Source: JABFSS01 sp964497975 (GTDB lineage: Bacteria > Patescibacteriota > Gracilibacteria > Peribacterales > Peribacteraceae). From it: 64,000 bases of DNA. The notes under the pieces were generated by a model, which did no database searches, had not been told where the DNA came from, and was given only the letters and a program-made list of their open reading frames with translations. The stretch lies in NCBI GenBank assembly GCA_964497975.1, contig CAZCFO010000001.1, positions 248,001 through 312,000 of the forward strand, read 5' to 3'. Made by a program: the position numbers and the translations under genes. Of the stretch, positions 16,552-24,669 are shown piece by piece. Numbering within the stretch: the first letter of the stretch is position 1; every line of letters starts with the position of its first letter.

Positions 16552-16854
16552 TCAGATGCCGAACAGCCGCGAGAAGGTCGATTTCTTCTCGACCCTGGCC
16601 TTCGTCTTGGCGTTCTTCACGGCGGCGACGTGCTTTTTGACGGCACGCTTCGTCGCGTTGGCGGCGACGGGCTGCGGCTTGGACACCTGCAGCGGCTTCT
16701 GCTGCGCGACGCCCAGCTGGATGCTGCCGTCCAGGTATCCCTGAAGGAGCATCTGCACGACGCTGGAAAAACTGAGGCCCGACTTGTGCGCCTGCCGGAT
16801 CACGGCGCTGCGCTGCTCGGGGTTGAGACGGATGGTGGTGACGGATTTGTTCAT
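16552..16854 (-). CDS. Ribbon-helix-helix-like small protein
   Basis: A 100-residue protein. Residues 4-48 (TTIRLNPEQRSAVIRQAHKSGLSFSSVVQMLLQGYL) look like an RHH DNA-binding domain of the antitoxin type, followed by a Lys/Ala-rich basic tail ending in STFSRLFGI. TACACT lies 7 nt before ATG 16854, so the mRNA is probably leaderless and also includes the MFS gene. It may regulate that transporter. No toxin gene accompanies it, so a toxin-antitoxin role is not supported. Confidence 0.65.
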   Translation of the reverse strand: MNKSVTTIRLNPEQRSAVIRQAHKSGLSFSSVVQMLLQGYLDGSIQLGVAQQKPLQVSKPQPVAANATKRAVKKHVAAVKNAKTKARVEKKSTFSRLFGI

Positions 16855-16896
16855 GGCGACGAGTGTATAGCAAACAGAGTACGCCACAAATCTTTT

Positions 16897-17931
16897 TTAG
16901 TCGGCGAGATGCGCCCGGAAGAAATCCGCTGTCTTTGACATGAAGTCCGGCCACCGCGGACCGTATTCGTGGCCCTCGCCGGCGTACTCGACGTACGTGA
17001 TGTCTTTGCCGAGATCGCGAAGGCGCCTGGAGAGGTCGTCGGACCATTCCTTGGGCACGTCCTTGTCGCGGTCGCCGTGGAAGAGCAGCACGGGCGCCGT
17101 GATGCGGTCGAAGTACGCCTGCGGCGAGAGCGCGCGCCAGAAGCCGGGGTTGGATTCCCTTGTGCCGTTGAGCTCGACCGTGAGATCGTCCTTCTCGCGC
17201 TCGCGGCGCCACCGGGCGAAGTTCTCCCAGACGTCGGCATGCACGGGGGCGTAGAGCACGGCGGCATCCACCAGCCCGGGATGCGCGGTGAGGACGGCGA
17301 GCGTGACTCCCCCGCCCATCGAATGACCCAGCATGCCCACGCGCGACGCGTCGATCCTCGGAATGTCCGCGCCGCGGACGGCAAGGATCGCATTGATGCT
17401 GTCCATCGCGTATTCCAGATTGCCGTCGTATGTCTTGTTGTCGACCATGGGACTCTCGTCCGATTCGCCGTGGCCGCGGTAGTCGGTGTGCAGGACCGCG
17501 AACCCCTGCCGGGCCAGGTAATCCTGCTCGCGGCGCAATCCCCGGCCGACGGTGTAGATGGAGGGCGGAATATGCCCATGGTTGAAGATGAGCAGCGGAA
17601 AGGGCCCTTCGCCCTCGGGAATGTTGAGGATGCCGCTGATGGCGAGCCCGTTGCTCAGATAGCGGATCTGATGCTGCACGTAGGCCGTTTCGCGGCGCAG
17701 GACCTTGCCCAGCACGAGCCCCGTGCCGCTCAGACGCATGCCGGAGAAATACTCGATGCTGAGCGTCGACGGAAGGGACTCCAGCGGGCGGTCATCGACG
17801 GATGATGTTCTGGATGATGCCACCGCGCCCGACGAGGACGGCGGTTGTCCGGTGACCGCCTCGTTGGGAGAGGCGGCGCAGGCGGTCAGGGCGAGGAAAA
17901 GTGTGACGGGCAGGAGGCGCCGGATGCTCAT
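16897..17931 (-). CDS. Secreted alpha/beta-hydrolase lipoprotein
   Basis: A 344-residue exported protein with lipobox LALTAC (Cys18). An alpha/beta-hydrolase of the dienelactone hydrolase / prolyl-oligopeptidase type covers about residues 95-344. It shows HGHIPPS (oxyanion region), the nucleophile elbow GMLGHSMGGGVT, the acid in FHGDRDKDVPKEW and the catalytic His in EGHEYGP. The triad is complete; the substrate is likely a peptide or ester outside the cell. Its ATG overlaps the stop of the sugar dehydrogenase gene (ATGA), so both are made together. Confidence 0.85.
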   Translation of the reverse strand: MSIRRLLPVTLFLALTACAASPNEAVTGQPPSSSGAVASSRTSSVDDRPLESLPSTLSIEYFSGMRLSGTGLVLGKVLRRETAYVQHQIRYLSNGLAISGILNIPEGEGPFPLLIFNHGHIPPSIYTVGRGLRREQDYLARQGFAVLHTDYRGHGESDESPMVDNKTYDGNLEYAMDSINAILAVRGADIPRIDASRVGMLGHSMGGGVTLAVLTAHPGLVDAAVLYAPVHADVWENFARWRREREKDDLTVELNGTRESNPGFWRALSPQAYFDRITAPVLLFHGDRDKDVPKEWSDDLSRRLRDLGKDITYVEYAGEGHEYGPRWPDFMSKTADFFRAHLAD

Positions 17932-19046
17932 GGAAGCGTTTCGGGATCGATGCGGATGATTTTGTCGTCGTCTTCATTCGCACGTCCCCGGCCGTCGCGG
18001 TTGCTGGTCGTAAGGTAGAGGAGGCCGTCGGGGCCCAGGCCGACGGTGCGGATTCTGCCGTATTCCCCCTGCAGATGCGTCCGGAGGACCGGCATGCCGG
18101 TGTCGTTGAGGACCGCCTCGTACAGCGCCTCGCCGCGCAATCCGCCGAAGAACACGCTGCCTTCGTAGAACGCCGCGGACGCGGGGGCCCACGTGCTCTG
18201 GGCACCGGACTGGAGGATCGGCGCGCGCATGTCGTCGCGCGTCTCGGGACCTTCGATCACCGGCCAGCCGTAGTTGCCGCCCTTTTCAATCAGGTTGAGC
18301 TCGTCGTATCCGGAGGCGAGTCCGCTGCGCCCGTGCTCGGTGCTCCACAGGCGCCCCTGCGGGTCCCACGAGAGACCCTGGGCGTTGCGGTGCCCGTAGG
18401 ACCAGACCGCGTTGCCGAAGGGGTTGTCGGCCGGGATGGAACCGTCGTCGGCGATGCGCAGGATCTTGCCCGCGAGCGAGCCGGTTTGCTGGGCGGCGTC
18501 CTCGTCGCCCGCGTCCCCCGTGGTCGCGTACAGCATGCCGTCGGGCCCGAACGCGATGCGTCCGCCGTCGTGGTACTGCGCGCCGGGGATGCCGGTGAAG
18601 ATGTCCGTGCGATCCGTGAGCCGGTCGTCGTCCAGACGGTAGCGCTCGATGCGGTTGCTGAGCCCCTGTCCGGCACGGGTGGTGATGTAGAGATAGACGA
18701 AGCCGTTGGACGCGAACTGCGGGTGCAGGGCGACGCCGAGCAATCCCCCCTCGCCCACGTGCCGGACGCCCTCGATGGGATAGCTCTTCCGGTCGCTTCC
18801 GATGCGCAGGAGCCTGCCCGGACGCTCGGTCACCAGCAGATCGCCGGACGGCAGAAAAGCGATGTCCCACGGAATCTCGAGGGAATCGGCCACGACCTCG
18901 GGGCCGCGGACCGTCGTTCCGGACGAAGAGGCCGTCGGCGGGATCGGAGAGACCGGCGCAGCCGGAGGCGGCGACGCGCATCCCGCGAGAAGAACCGTTG
19001 CAAGCGCGGCGAGCGCGGTTCCCGATGATGCCGTGGTGATGTGCAT
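17928..19046 (-). CDS. PQQ-dependent sugar dehydrogenase family lipoprotein
   Basis: A 372-residue protein of the soluble glucose/aldose-sugar dehydrogenase (GSDH) family. The signal peptide ends in LLAGC. A six-bladed propeller follows with family motifs EIPWDIAFLPSGDLLVTERPGRL, VGEGGLLGVALHPQF, YHDGGRIAFGPDGMLYATTGD, GHRNAQGLSWDP and EHGRSG. The His/Asp/Arg residues that hold PQQ and calcium appear present. No PQQ synthesis genes are in the window, so the cofactor may be scavenged. ATG 19046 is preferred over 19058 because TAGAAT ends 10 nt before it; the 19058 ATG would overlap that box. Confidence 0.88.
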   Translation of the reverse strand: MHITTASSGTALAALATVLLAGCASPPPAAPVSPIPPTASSSGTTVRGPEVVADSLEIPWDIAFLPSGDLLVTERPGRLLRIGSDRKSYPIEGVRHVGEGGLLGVALHPQFASNGFVYLYITTRAGQGLSNRIERYRLDDDRLTDRTDIFTGIPGAQYHDGGRIAFGPDGMLYATTGDAGDEDAAQQTGSLAGKILRIADDGSIPADNPFGNAVWSYGHRNAQGLSWDPQGRLWSTEHGRSGLASGYDELNLIEKGGNYGWPVIEGPETRDDMRAPILQSGAQSTWAPASAAFYEGSVFFGGLRGEALYEAVLNDTGMPVLRTHLQGEYGRIRTVGLGPDGLLYLTTSNRDGRGRANEDDDKIIRIDPETLP

Positions 19047-19164
19047 GAAGAATTCCATTCTACCCGTTCCCGGAGACGCCCGGTTGTTATTGTGCGTTTT
19101 TTGTAACGGCGCCCGGAAGGCGTCGTCACTACTTCCTCTCCTTTATTTTTTTCCCATTTTTTCT

Positions 19165-19332
19165 ATGGCAACACGCCGCCGGACCACGGGCAGCAGGAGC
19201 CGCTCGACCGCCCACACGAGAAATGCACGGAAGTCCTCCCGCCGGAGCAGCAGCTCCTCCAGCCGCGGAGGCCGTGCGCAGCGAAGCACGTCCCGCTCCA
19301 CGGGACGGCAGACCTCGGGCATGGGCATGTAA
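19165..19332 (+). CDS. Small, highly basic Arg/Ser/Thr-rich protein
   Basis: A 55-residue frame beginning MATRRRTTGSRSRS. Nearly all residues are Arg, Ser, Thr, Gly or Lys, ending GRQTSGMGM. It suggests a nucleic-acid-compacting or RNA-binding peptide, but low complexity prevents family assignment. A strong terminator begins 24 nt after its stop, which supports a real plus-strand transcript. The opposite strand has an overlapping frame (19143-19328) that lacks such support. Confidence 0.5.
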   Translation: MATRRRTTGSRSRSTAHTRNARKSSRRSSSSSSRGGRAQRSTSRSTGRQTSGMGM

Positions 19333-19349
19333 ACGAGGACCGGAGGAGT

Positions 19350-19622
19350 TTAAGGGAGGCGCCGTGCGCCTCTCTTTTTGGGAGATCCCAGCAGCGCTTC
19401 CTTCTGCGCCTTCTTCCACCGCTTCACCTCCGCCTCCCGCTTGCGGGCCTCGCTGAGCGTGAGGAATTCCTCGGTGTGGATGATGGAGAGCGGCAGGCGC
19501 GACCGCGTGTACTTGGAGCCTTTCCCTGTGTTATGCATGGCTTCCCGTCCCGCCACATCCACGCATGTTCCGGCGTAGAGCGAGCCGTCGGCACAGCGCG
19601 CAAGGTAGAAGTAATGAATCAC
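19350..19622 (-). CDS. GIY-YIG nuclease domain protein
   Basis: A 90-residue stand-alone GIY-YIG domain of the UPF0213/YhbQ kind. The FYLARC and LYAGTCVD strands correspond to GIY and YIG. Further marks are GREAMHNTGKGSKYTRSRLPL with the catalytic Arg region, and EARKREAEVKRWKKAQKEAL, a basic helix for DNA contact. These small nucleases probably act in DNA repair. The last codons overlap the terminator at 19356. Confidence 0.85.
   Translation of the reverse strand: MIHYFYLARCADGSLYAGTCVDVAGREAMHNTGKGSKYTRSRLPLSIIHTEEFLTLSEARKREAEVKRWKKAQKEALLGSPKKRGARRLP
19356..19379 (+). terminator. Rho-independent terminator
   Basis: GAGGCGC, loop CGT, GCGCCTC, then TCTTTTT. It ends the small basic-protein transcript and overlaps the 3' end of the convergent GIY-YIG gene. 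Confidence 0.85.
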
Positions 19623-19638
19623 GGAAAGATTCTACCGC

Positions 19639-20133
19639 TTACTCGGCCTTCTTTTCGATCGCAAGCGTGATGCTGGTCTGGTCACCCGCGGCCGCGAGGA
19701 TCATTGAGAACGTTCGGTCGTCTTTCGTAGCCGTTATGATCGTATTGCCCCCGCCTTCCATGGTGGCGGAAACCTGCCAGCCTTTGTCAGCCAGCGCGCT
19801 CTTGTAGAAACTCGCGACAGCGTTGCCCGCGTCGTCCGTGGTCATCATGACTGCGCTGCCGGGATTGCCTGTGGAGGGATTCACCGTCGCAGAATATGTG
19901 ATAGAAGCGCCGGGGTAGACCGCAGGCGCATCGGAGGGCCAGTCGGCGGGGAGTTCTGTGTTACCTGCCGTGAAGCTTCCCTCGCTCGTTTCCACGTGCA
20001 TCGTGCCGTCCGCATCAACGTCGACATCCGCCTGATCTCCGACGGCATCCTGCAGGACGCGCTCTTGGACGGCGGCGGTGGAGCAGGACGCAAGAAGAAG
20101 AACAGCCACGAGAGCAACGAATCGAGATGTCAT
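19639..20133 (-). CDS. Small lipoprotein
   Basis: A 164-residue protein with signal peptide and lipobox LLLASC (Cys17). A short linker leads to a Thr/Ala-rich beta domain at about 75-164 (VYPGASITYSATV, ASFYKSALADKGWQVSA, SMILAAAGDQTSITLAI). This resembles small sensor-like lipoprotein domains in which a short peptide folds against a sheet, but I cannot name the family. ATG 20133 was chosen because it begins the signal peptide. It is the terminal gene before the divergent corA. Confidence 0.7.
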   Translation of the reverse strand: MTSRFVALVAVLLLASCSTAAVQERVLQDAVGDQADVDVDADGTMHVETSEGSFTAGNTELPADWPSDAPAVYPGASITYSATVNPSTGNPGSAVMMTTDDAGNAVASFYKSALADKGWQVSATMEGGGNTIITATKDDRTFSMILAAAGDQTSITLAIEKKAE

Positions 20134-20341
20134 AAATGCGGGGGGGGGAACGAGGGCAGTATTCGCGCCGGAAGGACTGGCGTCAACAACGCATGCCCGC
20201 AATGGGAGGACCCGTTCCTTGTTTGCCTGGATGATGAAAGTCATTCTGGACGGAGATGCAAAAAATCCCGGATATGGCGTGAATACGCAACGACCACGCG
20301 CCACACCCCGGCGTTCTACGCACGTTATGGAGCGAAAAGCC

Positions 20342-20371
20342 TTGACGCTGACGCGATTGCAGGCCTACCGT
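20342..20371 (+). promoter_or_regulatory. Candidate corA promoter
   Basis: TTGACG (20342-20347), an 18-bp spacer and TACCGT (20366-20371), about 18 nt before ATG 20390. The rest of the 256-nt gap between the lipoprotein and corA genes shows no gene. Confidence 0.4.
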
Positions 20372-20389
20372 CCGGCGACTCTGTCGGTT

Positions 20390-21301
20390 ATGAAGAAATG
20401 CTACGCCATCGAAGCCGGCCGTCTCGTTGAACGCGAGGACGGCATCCTCCGCGTATACCTGGCGCCCACGCCGGAGGAGCGGACGGAGCTGCGGACGGCG
20501 CTCGGCATCCACGACTACGACCTCGATTCGGCGCTCGACCCGGATGAGATCTCGCGCGTCGAGTTCGACCGGCACGGAACAACGATCATCTGGAAGCGGC
20601 CGTCCCGCGATCAGGCGGACGGCTTCAGCGTCAGTTCTGCGGGATTTTTCCTCCGGGACAACGTGCTGACGATCGTGAGCCACGAAAGCATCGCGACCTT
20701 CAACGAAAAGGAATTCATCGGCCTGAGCTCGGCCTACAGCTTCCTCATCCGCTATTTCTTCTTCACGATCCGGCAGTACCTGGCGCACCTGAAAGCCATC
20801 AAGCGGGCCACCGCGGACCTGGAAGTGACGCTGACGAAATCGATCGAGAACAAGGAGCTGCTGCAGATGTTCGACCTGTCCGAGAGCCTCGTCTACTACC
20901 ACGATGCCATCGAATCGAACGGGAACGTGCTGGCGAAGCTGAAGAACCGGAGTGAAAAATTCCCGTTCACGACACGCCAGCTCGCGCTGCTCGATGACGC
21001 GATCCTGGAAAACGCCCAGTGCGCGCAACAGGCGAATATTTACACGAACGTTCTTGCCGGCCTCATGGATGCGCGCGGAAACATCATCAATAACAACATG
21101 AACATGCTGCTCAAAAACCTCACGATCATCAACGTGGTGTTCCTGCCGCTGGGGCTCCTCGCCTCCATCTGGGGCATGTCCGAATACTCCCGCATCTTGG
21201 AAAACTTCGGATGGGGCCTGCTCGGGGGCTATACGCTGTTCACCCTCGCGATGGGCGTACTCGGGGTCCTCTTCTGGGCCCTGCTGCACCGCAACAACTG
21301 A
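20390..21301 (+). CDS. CorA-family divalent metal transporter with GMS variant motif
   Basis: A 303-residue protein. A cytoplasmic alpha/beta domain (1-200) precedes a long helix and two C-terminal membrane helices (LLKNLTIINVVFLPLGLLASIWGM and the last ~25 residues), the CorA layout for Mg2+/Co2+ channels. The usual GMN signature at the end of helix TM1 reads WGMSEYS, so Asn is replaced by Ser. Some CorA-like relatives share such changes and may differ in ion choice. ATG 20390 fits the promoter above; an upstream in-frame ATG (20324) lies before that promoter. Confidence 0.85.
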   Translation: MKKCYAIEAGRLVEREDGILRVYLAPTPEERTELRTALGIHDYDLDSALDPDEISRVEFDRHGTTIIWKRPSRDQADGFSVSSAGFFLRDNVLTIVSHESIATFNEKEFIGLSSAYSFLIRYFFFTIRQYLAHLKAIKRATADLEVTLTKSIENKELLQMFDLSESLVYYHDAIESNGNVLAKLKNRSEKFPFTTRQLALLDDAILENAQCAQQANIYTNVLAGLMDARGNIINNNMNMLLKNLTIINVVFLPLGLLASIWGMSEYSRILENFGWGLLGGYTLFTLAMGVLGVLFWALLHRNN

Positions 21302-21395
21302 GCAGGCGATTTACCCGAACGGATGATCTGTTGCGGGCTCCTGCCCAAGCGAAGGAGAAAAGAGTTGCCGCCCCTCGCCCGATGATGCCGCGGAC

Positions 21396-22397
21396 TCAGC
21401 GATCCAGCTGCTCGTGCAGCTGCTCCACCGTGTCGTACACCGTCCGGGAAATCCCGGCGATTGCCGCTTCGTCCTCCACGCCCGTCCTTCCGCTGGTCAT
21501 CACGCAGAGGATGTAGGGAGTCGGCAGGTAATACACGATGCCGCAGTCATGGAGCTCGCTGCCCGTATTTTTGTCGAAATTGAATCCGAATTTGTGGGCG
21601 ACCCGCGTGCCGGGAGGGACCCCCGCGACGAGCCCGTCGTGGAAGGTGCTCCGCGAGAGCAGCTCCAGGGCGTACTGGGACATGGCATTGGAGAGGTATC
21701 GCGAGTTGTACAAGGTGACGAACAGGGTGGAGTAGGACTGCATCGAGAGCTGGCTGATTTTCCCGCTCATCAGATCCATGACCCCCAGATCCAGGAACGT
21801 ATTGGACTTCAGCGGCTGCGGCGTCGTGTTGATCGCGTCCGCGAGCAGAAACGCCGACTGGTTGTCCGAGTAGATGATCATCTTCCGCAGAAGCTCGCGG
21901 ATCGTGTAGGACGTATCCGGTAGCAACGTTTCCGCCGATTCTTCCACGTTCCCCCTGTCGCTCAGCTGCGGCGGAGTCACGATGCGCTCGTCCAGAAAAT
22001 CGGGACGGGCGTCCGCCATGCGGAGAATCGCGATCATCACCGGAAGCTTGAGAAGGCTGGCTCCGTTGAACGAATCGAATTCCTGTATGCCGAAGCGCGG
22101 GCCGTTTTTGAGATCCCGGAAATACACCGAGATGCGCGTGATGTTTTTTTCCTCCTTGATCGAGTCGATCTTCTTGAGGAGAACCTGGCGCAGCGGCTCG
22201 TAATCGTCCTGGGTGCGGTAATTATCGTGGGAATCCAGACAGATGAAATCCGGGTTCACCATGTCATAATTTCCGTGGCATGAGTGGAATGCAGCCCAGA
22301 GCCCCTCAGCCGCAAGCAGGACAACCGCCCCGAAAAAAAATATCGCCACGTACGCTGGATACGAACGACCTCTCCAGCCTGGCCTTGAGAAGATCAT
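21396..22397 (-). CDS. Beta-lactamase-fold serine hydrolase, membrane anchored
   Basis: A 333-residue protein from the chosen ATG 22397. An N-terminal membrane anchor (about 14-36) leads to a penicillin-binding/class A beta-lactamase-type domain: S-x-x-K in GASLLKLPV, SDN in IYSDNQSA and a KTG-like box changed to HKFG. It could be a carboxypeptidase/PBP-like enzyme or a relative without activity. The frame remains open to 22523, but that start would lie inside the tRNA-Glu gene and its promoter, so the inner ATG is preferred. The gene runs towards corA, tail to tail. Confidence 0.75.
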   Translation of the reverse strand: MIFSRPGWRGRSYPAYVAIFFFGAVVLLAAEGLWAAFHSCHGNYDMVNPDFICLDSHDNYRTQDDYEPLRQVLLKKIDSIKEEKNITRISVYFRDLKNGPRFGIQEFDSFNGASLLKLPVMIAILRMADARPDFLDERIVTPPQLSDRGNVEESAETLLPDTSYTIRELLRKMIIYSDNQSAFLLADAINTTPQPLKSNTFLDLGVMDLMSGKISQLSMQSYSTLFVTLYNSRYLSNAMSQYALELLSRSTFHDGLVAGVPPGTRVAHKFGFNFDKNTGSELHDCGIVYYLPTPYILCVMTSGRTGVEDEAAIAGISRTVYDTVEQLHEQLDR

Positions 22398-22477
22398 GCG
22401 CAGATTCTCCGCCCACGTTTTGCCGGATGCAAGCAGGTAAGAGGCGGCAAATACGAAAAAACTCCCCCAACAGGCGG

Positions 22478-22505
22478 TTGAGAGCGGCGCAAATTTCGCT
22501 ATACT
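22478..22505 (+). promoter_or_regulatory. tRNA-Glu promoter
   Basis: TTGAGA (22478-22483), a 16-bp spacer and TATACT (22500-22505), placing the transcript start just before the mature tRNA 5' end at 22516. Confidence 0.6.
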
Positions 22506-22515
22506 CCGCGCGCGC

Positions 22516-22590
22516 GGCCTCATCGTCTAACGGTTAGGACAGCAGGTTCTCATCCTGCAAATCGGGGTTCGATTCCCCGTGGGGCTGCCA
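22516..22590 (+). tRNA. tRNA-Glu (anticodon CTC)
   Basis: A complete cloverleaf. The acceptor GGCCTCA pairs with TGGGGCT (one G-T pair at each end region). The D arm carries TCTAACGGTTAGGA, the anticodon stem GCAGG/CCTGC with loop TTCTCAT gives CTC at 22549-22551, and the T arm is CGGGG-TTCGATT-CCCCG. CCA is encoded at 22588-22590. Its 3' end is the insertion site of the mobile element: the serine recombinase frame reads antisense into it. Confidence 0.95.
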
Positions 22591-24171
22591 TATAGAACTC
22601 TCCTGTACTGTGACAAGGGTTTTTGTCTCCACTGAGCCATGAACTCTTTTTTCGAGCCGACCCCGAAGCAGTTCTGTCGAAATGATGCCTTCCCGAATCT
22701 TCTTGAACGGGATTTTGGCCTCACATTGCACAATTCCATCCGTCAGTGTCCATTTCGAGCCGATTGTGACGAGAACGATCCGCTTGGCACTTGTGTCATC
22801 CTTTTTGTCGAAAAACTTCAGAGCATTACTGGCGAACTCAAACGTCTGCACAGTCAGGTCGAGCGCCTTGTCTACGTTCTTCTTGTTGTCCTGAAGCAAG
22901 GCATCATAGTGATCGCGGAGCCGCACGAGATCACCCTTCTGTTTCTTGTAATCCTCCTCGCTCAACAGTGACCGATCTCCATTCCTCTCAGAGGCATAGA
23001 GGCGCACGAGTTCGCGTATCTGGGTTTCGTACTTGTCGAACTCCTTTCGCCATTCTTTCTTCTGCTGTTCCAAGAGCTGACAATCCTCCTTCAGAAACCG
23101 CTCGCAGACCCGCGCTGCCCAAAGAACGAACCTGCGTGGCACAGTGTAGTTTGCGATGATTGCGCGGAACTGTGCGACAAGATCCTTCTCACTGAGGGAT
23201 TTCTTTTGAGTGCAATGCCCTTTCTTCTTCGTTGAGCGGTAGTACACATAGGTCTTCTTTGTGCCGTCTTTGAGCGTCGTGACCTGCACGTCGGCAGTGA
23301 TAGCCGACCCGCAGCATCCGCATGTCATCAGTCCCGTATAGGGTGAGTCGTGAACCTCATTCCGTTGCTTGCCTTCTCTTCCAAGGATTTTCTGCACTTT
23401 CTTGAACTCCGCGAGCGTAATCATCGGTTCGTGAGCGCCTTTATACCACTCGCCATCCCATTCAAAATGGCCGTAGTAGAACTCATTGGAAAAAATCTTA
23501 TAGATGGCCCCGAGAGTGATCGGACGCTCAGGAAGATCGTCAAAGGGCGGCAACGTGAGATGCCATTCGTCGCGCACGATCTTCAGAAGCTGCGGGACGT
23601 TGTAGGCTCCGGTCAAAAAGAGCTTCCACATCTTTTGCACGAGCAGGAAGCGCACGGGGTCTTTGTCGATGTAGCAGGTGCCGCGCTTGCCCGGATTTAC
23701 ATTGATGTAGCCCGTGGGAGCTTTTTCAGGAAGATGACCGAGCCTGCACTTCGTTTCCATGCCGCGTTTGGAATCGATGCCCAGCTTCTCGGAATAGTAT
23801 TTCGACTGCGAAAGCATGATACCGAGCATCATTTTTCCTTCAGGAGTATTCGTGAAGTGGTAGCTCCCGAACTTCAAATCTTTGAGTTTGCCCATGTCGA
23901 GGGCATAGAGGATAACACCCGCATCAATGGGATTGCGGGCAAGGCGGTCAGGATGCCACACGATGATCCCGTCTGCCTCGCCCTTCTGCACTCGCTGCAT
24001 CATTGCCTTGAACTTCGGTCTGCCCGGCTTGTATGCGCTGCAATCCTCCGTGATCTCATCGACGATTTCCAAAGTTCCATACTTCTCCTTCAATTCATAG
24101 AGTTGTGATTCGATGGAGAGGGCTTGCTTCTCATCATCGGTGCTGCGGCGACAATAGAGAAAATATTTCAT
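22534..24171 (-). CDS. Large serine recombinase (integrase)
   Basis: A 545-residue site-specific recombinase. The resolvase domain (1-145) has catalytic Ser10 (YCRRSTDDEKQALSIESQ) and the DRLARN arginines. A recombinase domain and a zinc ribbon with TCGCCGSAI, and a Cys in KKKGHCTQKK, follow at about 270-340. A long coiled coil lies at about 375-455 before a C-terminal domain. This is the complete layout of phiC31/TP901-type integrases. ATG 24171 starts the resolvase domain. The last 18 codons (WQPHGESNPDLQDENLLS) are antisense tRNA-Glu, so the C-terminus was exchanged on integration. Confidence 0.92.
   Translation of the reverse strand: MKYFLYCRRSTDDEKQALSIESQLYELKEKYGTLEIVDEITEDCSAYKPGRPKFKAMMQRVQKGEADGIIVWHPDRLARNPIDAGVILYALDMGKLKDLKFGSYHFTNTPEGKMMLGIMLSQSKYYSEKLGIDSKRGMETKCRLGHLPEKAPTGYINVNPGKRGTCYIDKDPVRFLLVQKMWKLFLTGAYNVPQLLKIVRDEWHLTLPPFDDLPERPITLGAIYKIFSNEFYYGHFEWDGEWYKGAHEPMITLAEFKKVQKILGREGKQRNEVHDSPYTGLMTCGCCGSAITADVQVTTLKDGTKKTYVYYRSTKKKGHCTQKKSLSEKDLVAQFRAIIANYTVPRRFVLWAARVCERFLKEDCQLLEQQKKEWRKEFDKYETQIRELVRLYASERNGDRSLLSEEDYKKQKGDLVRLRDHYDALLQDNKKNVDKALDLTVQTFEFASNALKFFDKKDDTSAKRIVLVTIGSKWTLTDGIVQCEAKIPFKKIREGIISTELLRGRLEKRVHGSVETKTLVTVQESSIWQPHGESNPDLQDENLLS
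22582..22590. repeat. Left attachment core (tRNA 3' end)
   Basis: GGGCTGCCA, the 3' terminus of tRNA-Glu including CCA, recurs at 41531-41539 where GC-rich host-like sequence resumes. Confidence 0.55.
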
Positions 24172-24194
24172 GCTAAGTGGGTGAATCAGGATAA

Positions 24195-24310
24195 GAACGC
24201 CCAAGTGGGCGACCCTGAGTGCCCAACATCAGTCAGAGACTTTTGTCGGCAGGATCGCCCACTTGAGCGACAACAAAAAGAGTCTCTGAGCGATGATGTG
24301 GGCACTGCGG
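24195..24310. promoter_or_regulatory. Nested inverted repeats upstream of the integrase
   Basis: CAAGTGGGCGACCCTG (24202-24217) pairs with CAGGATCGCCCACTTG (24250-24265), one mismatch. The block 24219-24240 (GTGCCCAACATCA...TCAGAGAC) pairs with 24282-24305 (GTCTCTGA...GATGTGGGCAC). The arms interleave. It could be an operator, a regulatory RNA or a recombinase site. It lies in the 183-nt gap between the integrase and the 98-residue gene. Confidence 0.6.
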
Positions 24311-24354
24311 ACATTGTACTCCAAAGAAAGGCGAAAGGAAGAAAGAAGAGCTAT

Positions 24355-24651
24355 TCAATAAACAGTAAAGAGATACGCATCTCTTGGATTTTGCTTCATA
24401 TATTCAATAAACCATTGAACGACTTTTTTAAGTTCAGAGTCTTCATCTGAACATTCAAAAGATTCCAAGAGTTCGAGGTCGTGGTCATACAACATAAAGT
24501 ACGCATGGTAGTAGTCACCTCCGAACTCATACGTTCTTACATACAAGGCTCCAATGCCGCTTTGAGGCAAACGATCAAGAAGATCAATCGGCTGATTATT
24601 TTCGAGATTGATTGATCGAATCCAGTCAAATGTGCAGGGGTAGATGTCCAT
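24355..24651 (-). CDS. Hypothetical protein of the mobile element
   Basis: A 98-residue acidic, aromatic-rich protein (starts MDIYPCTFDWIRS) without a signal peptide or recognised domain. Its composition (many Tyr, Asp, Glu) recalls small phage or plasmid proteins, including DNA mimics, but that is speculation. It lies 19 nt after the next gene in the same direction. Confidence 0.55.
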   Translation of the reverse strand: MDIYPCTFDWIRSINLENNQPIDLLDRLPQSGIGALYVRTYEFGGDYYHAYFMLYDHDLELLESFECSDEDSELKKVVQWFIEYMKQNPRDAYLFTVY

Positions 24652-24669
24652 AAACTAGAAAGGAAAGAA

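Noticed and set aside
19143..19328. 61-residue minus-strand frame opposite the basic protein
   Set aside because: The strong terminator is on the plus strand, and the frame is Arg-rich only as the complement of the Ser/Arg codons.
22398..22523. Longer N-terminus for the beta-lactamase-fold protein
   Set aside because: It would start inside tRNA-Glu and cover its promoter; the inner ATG keeps one membrane anchor.
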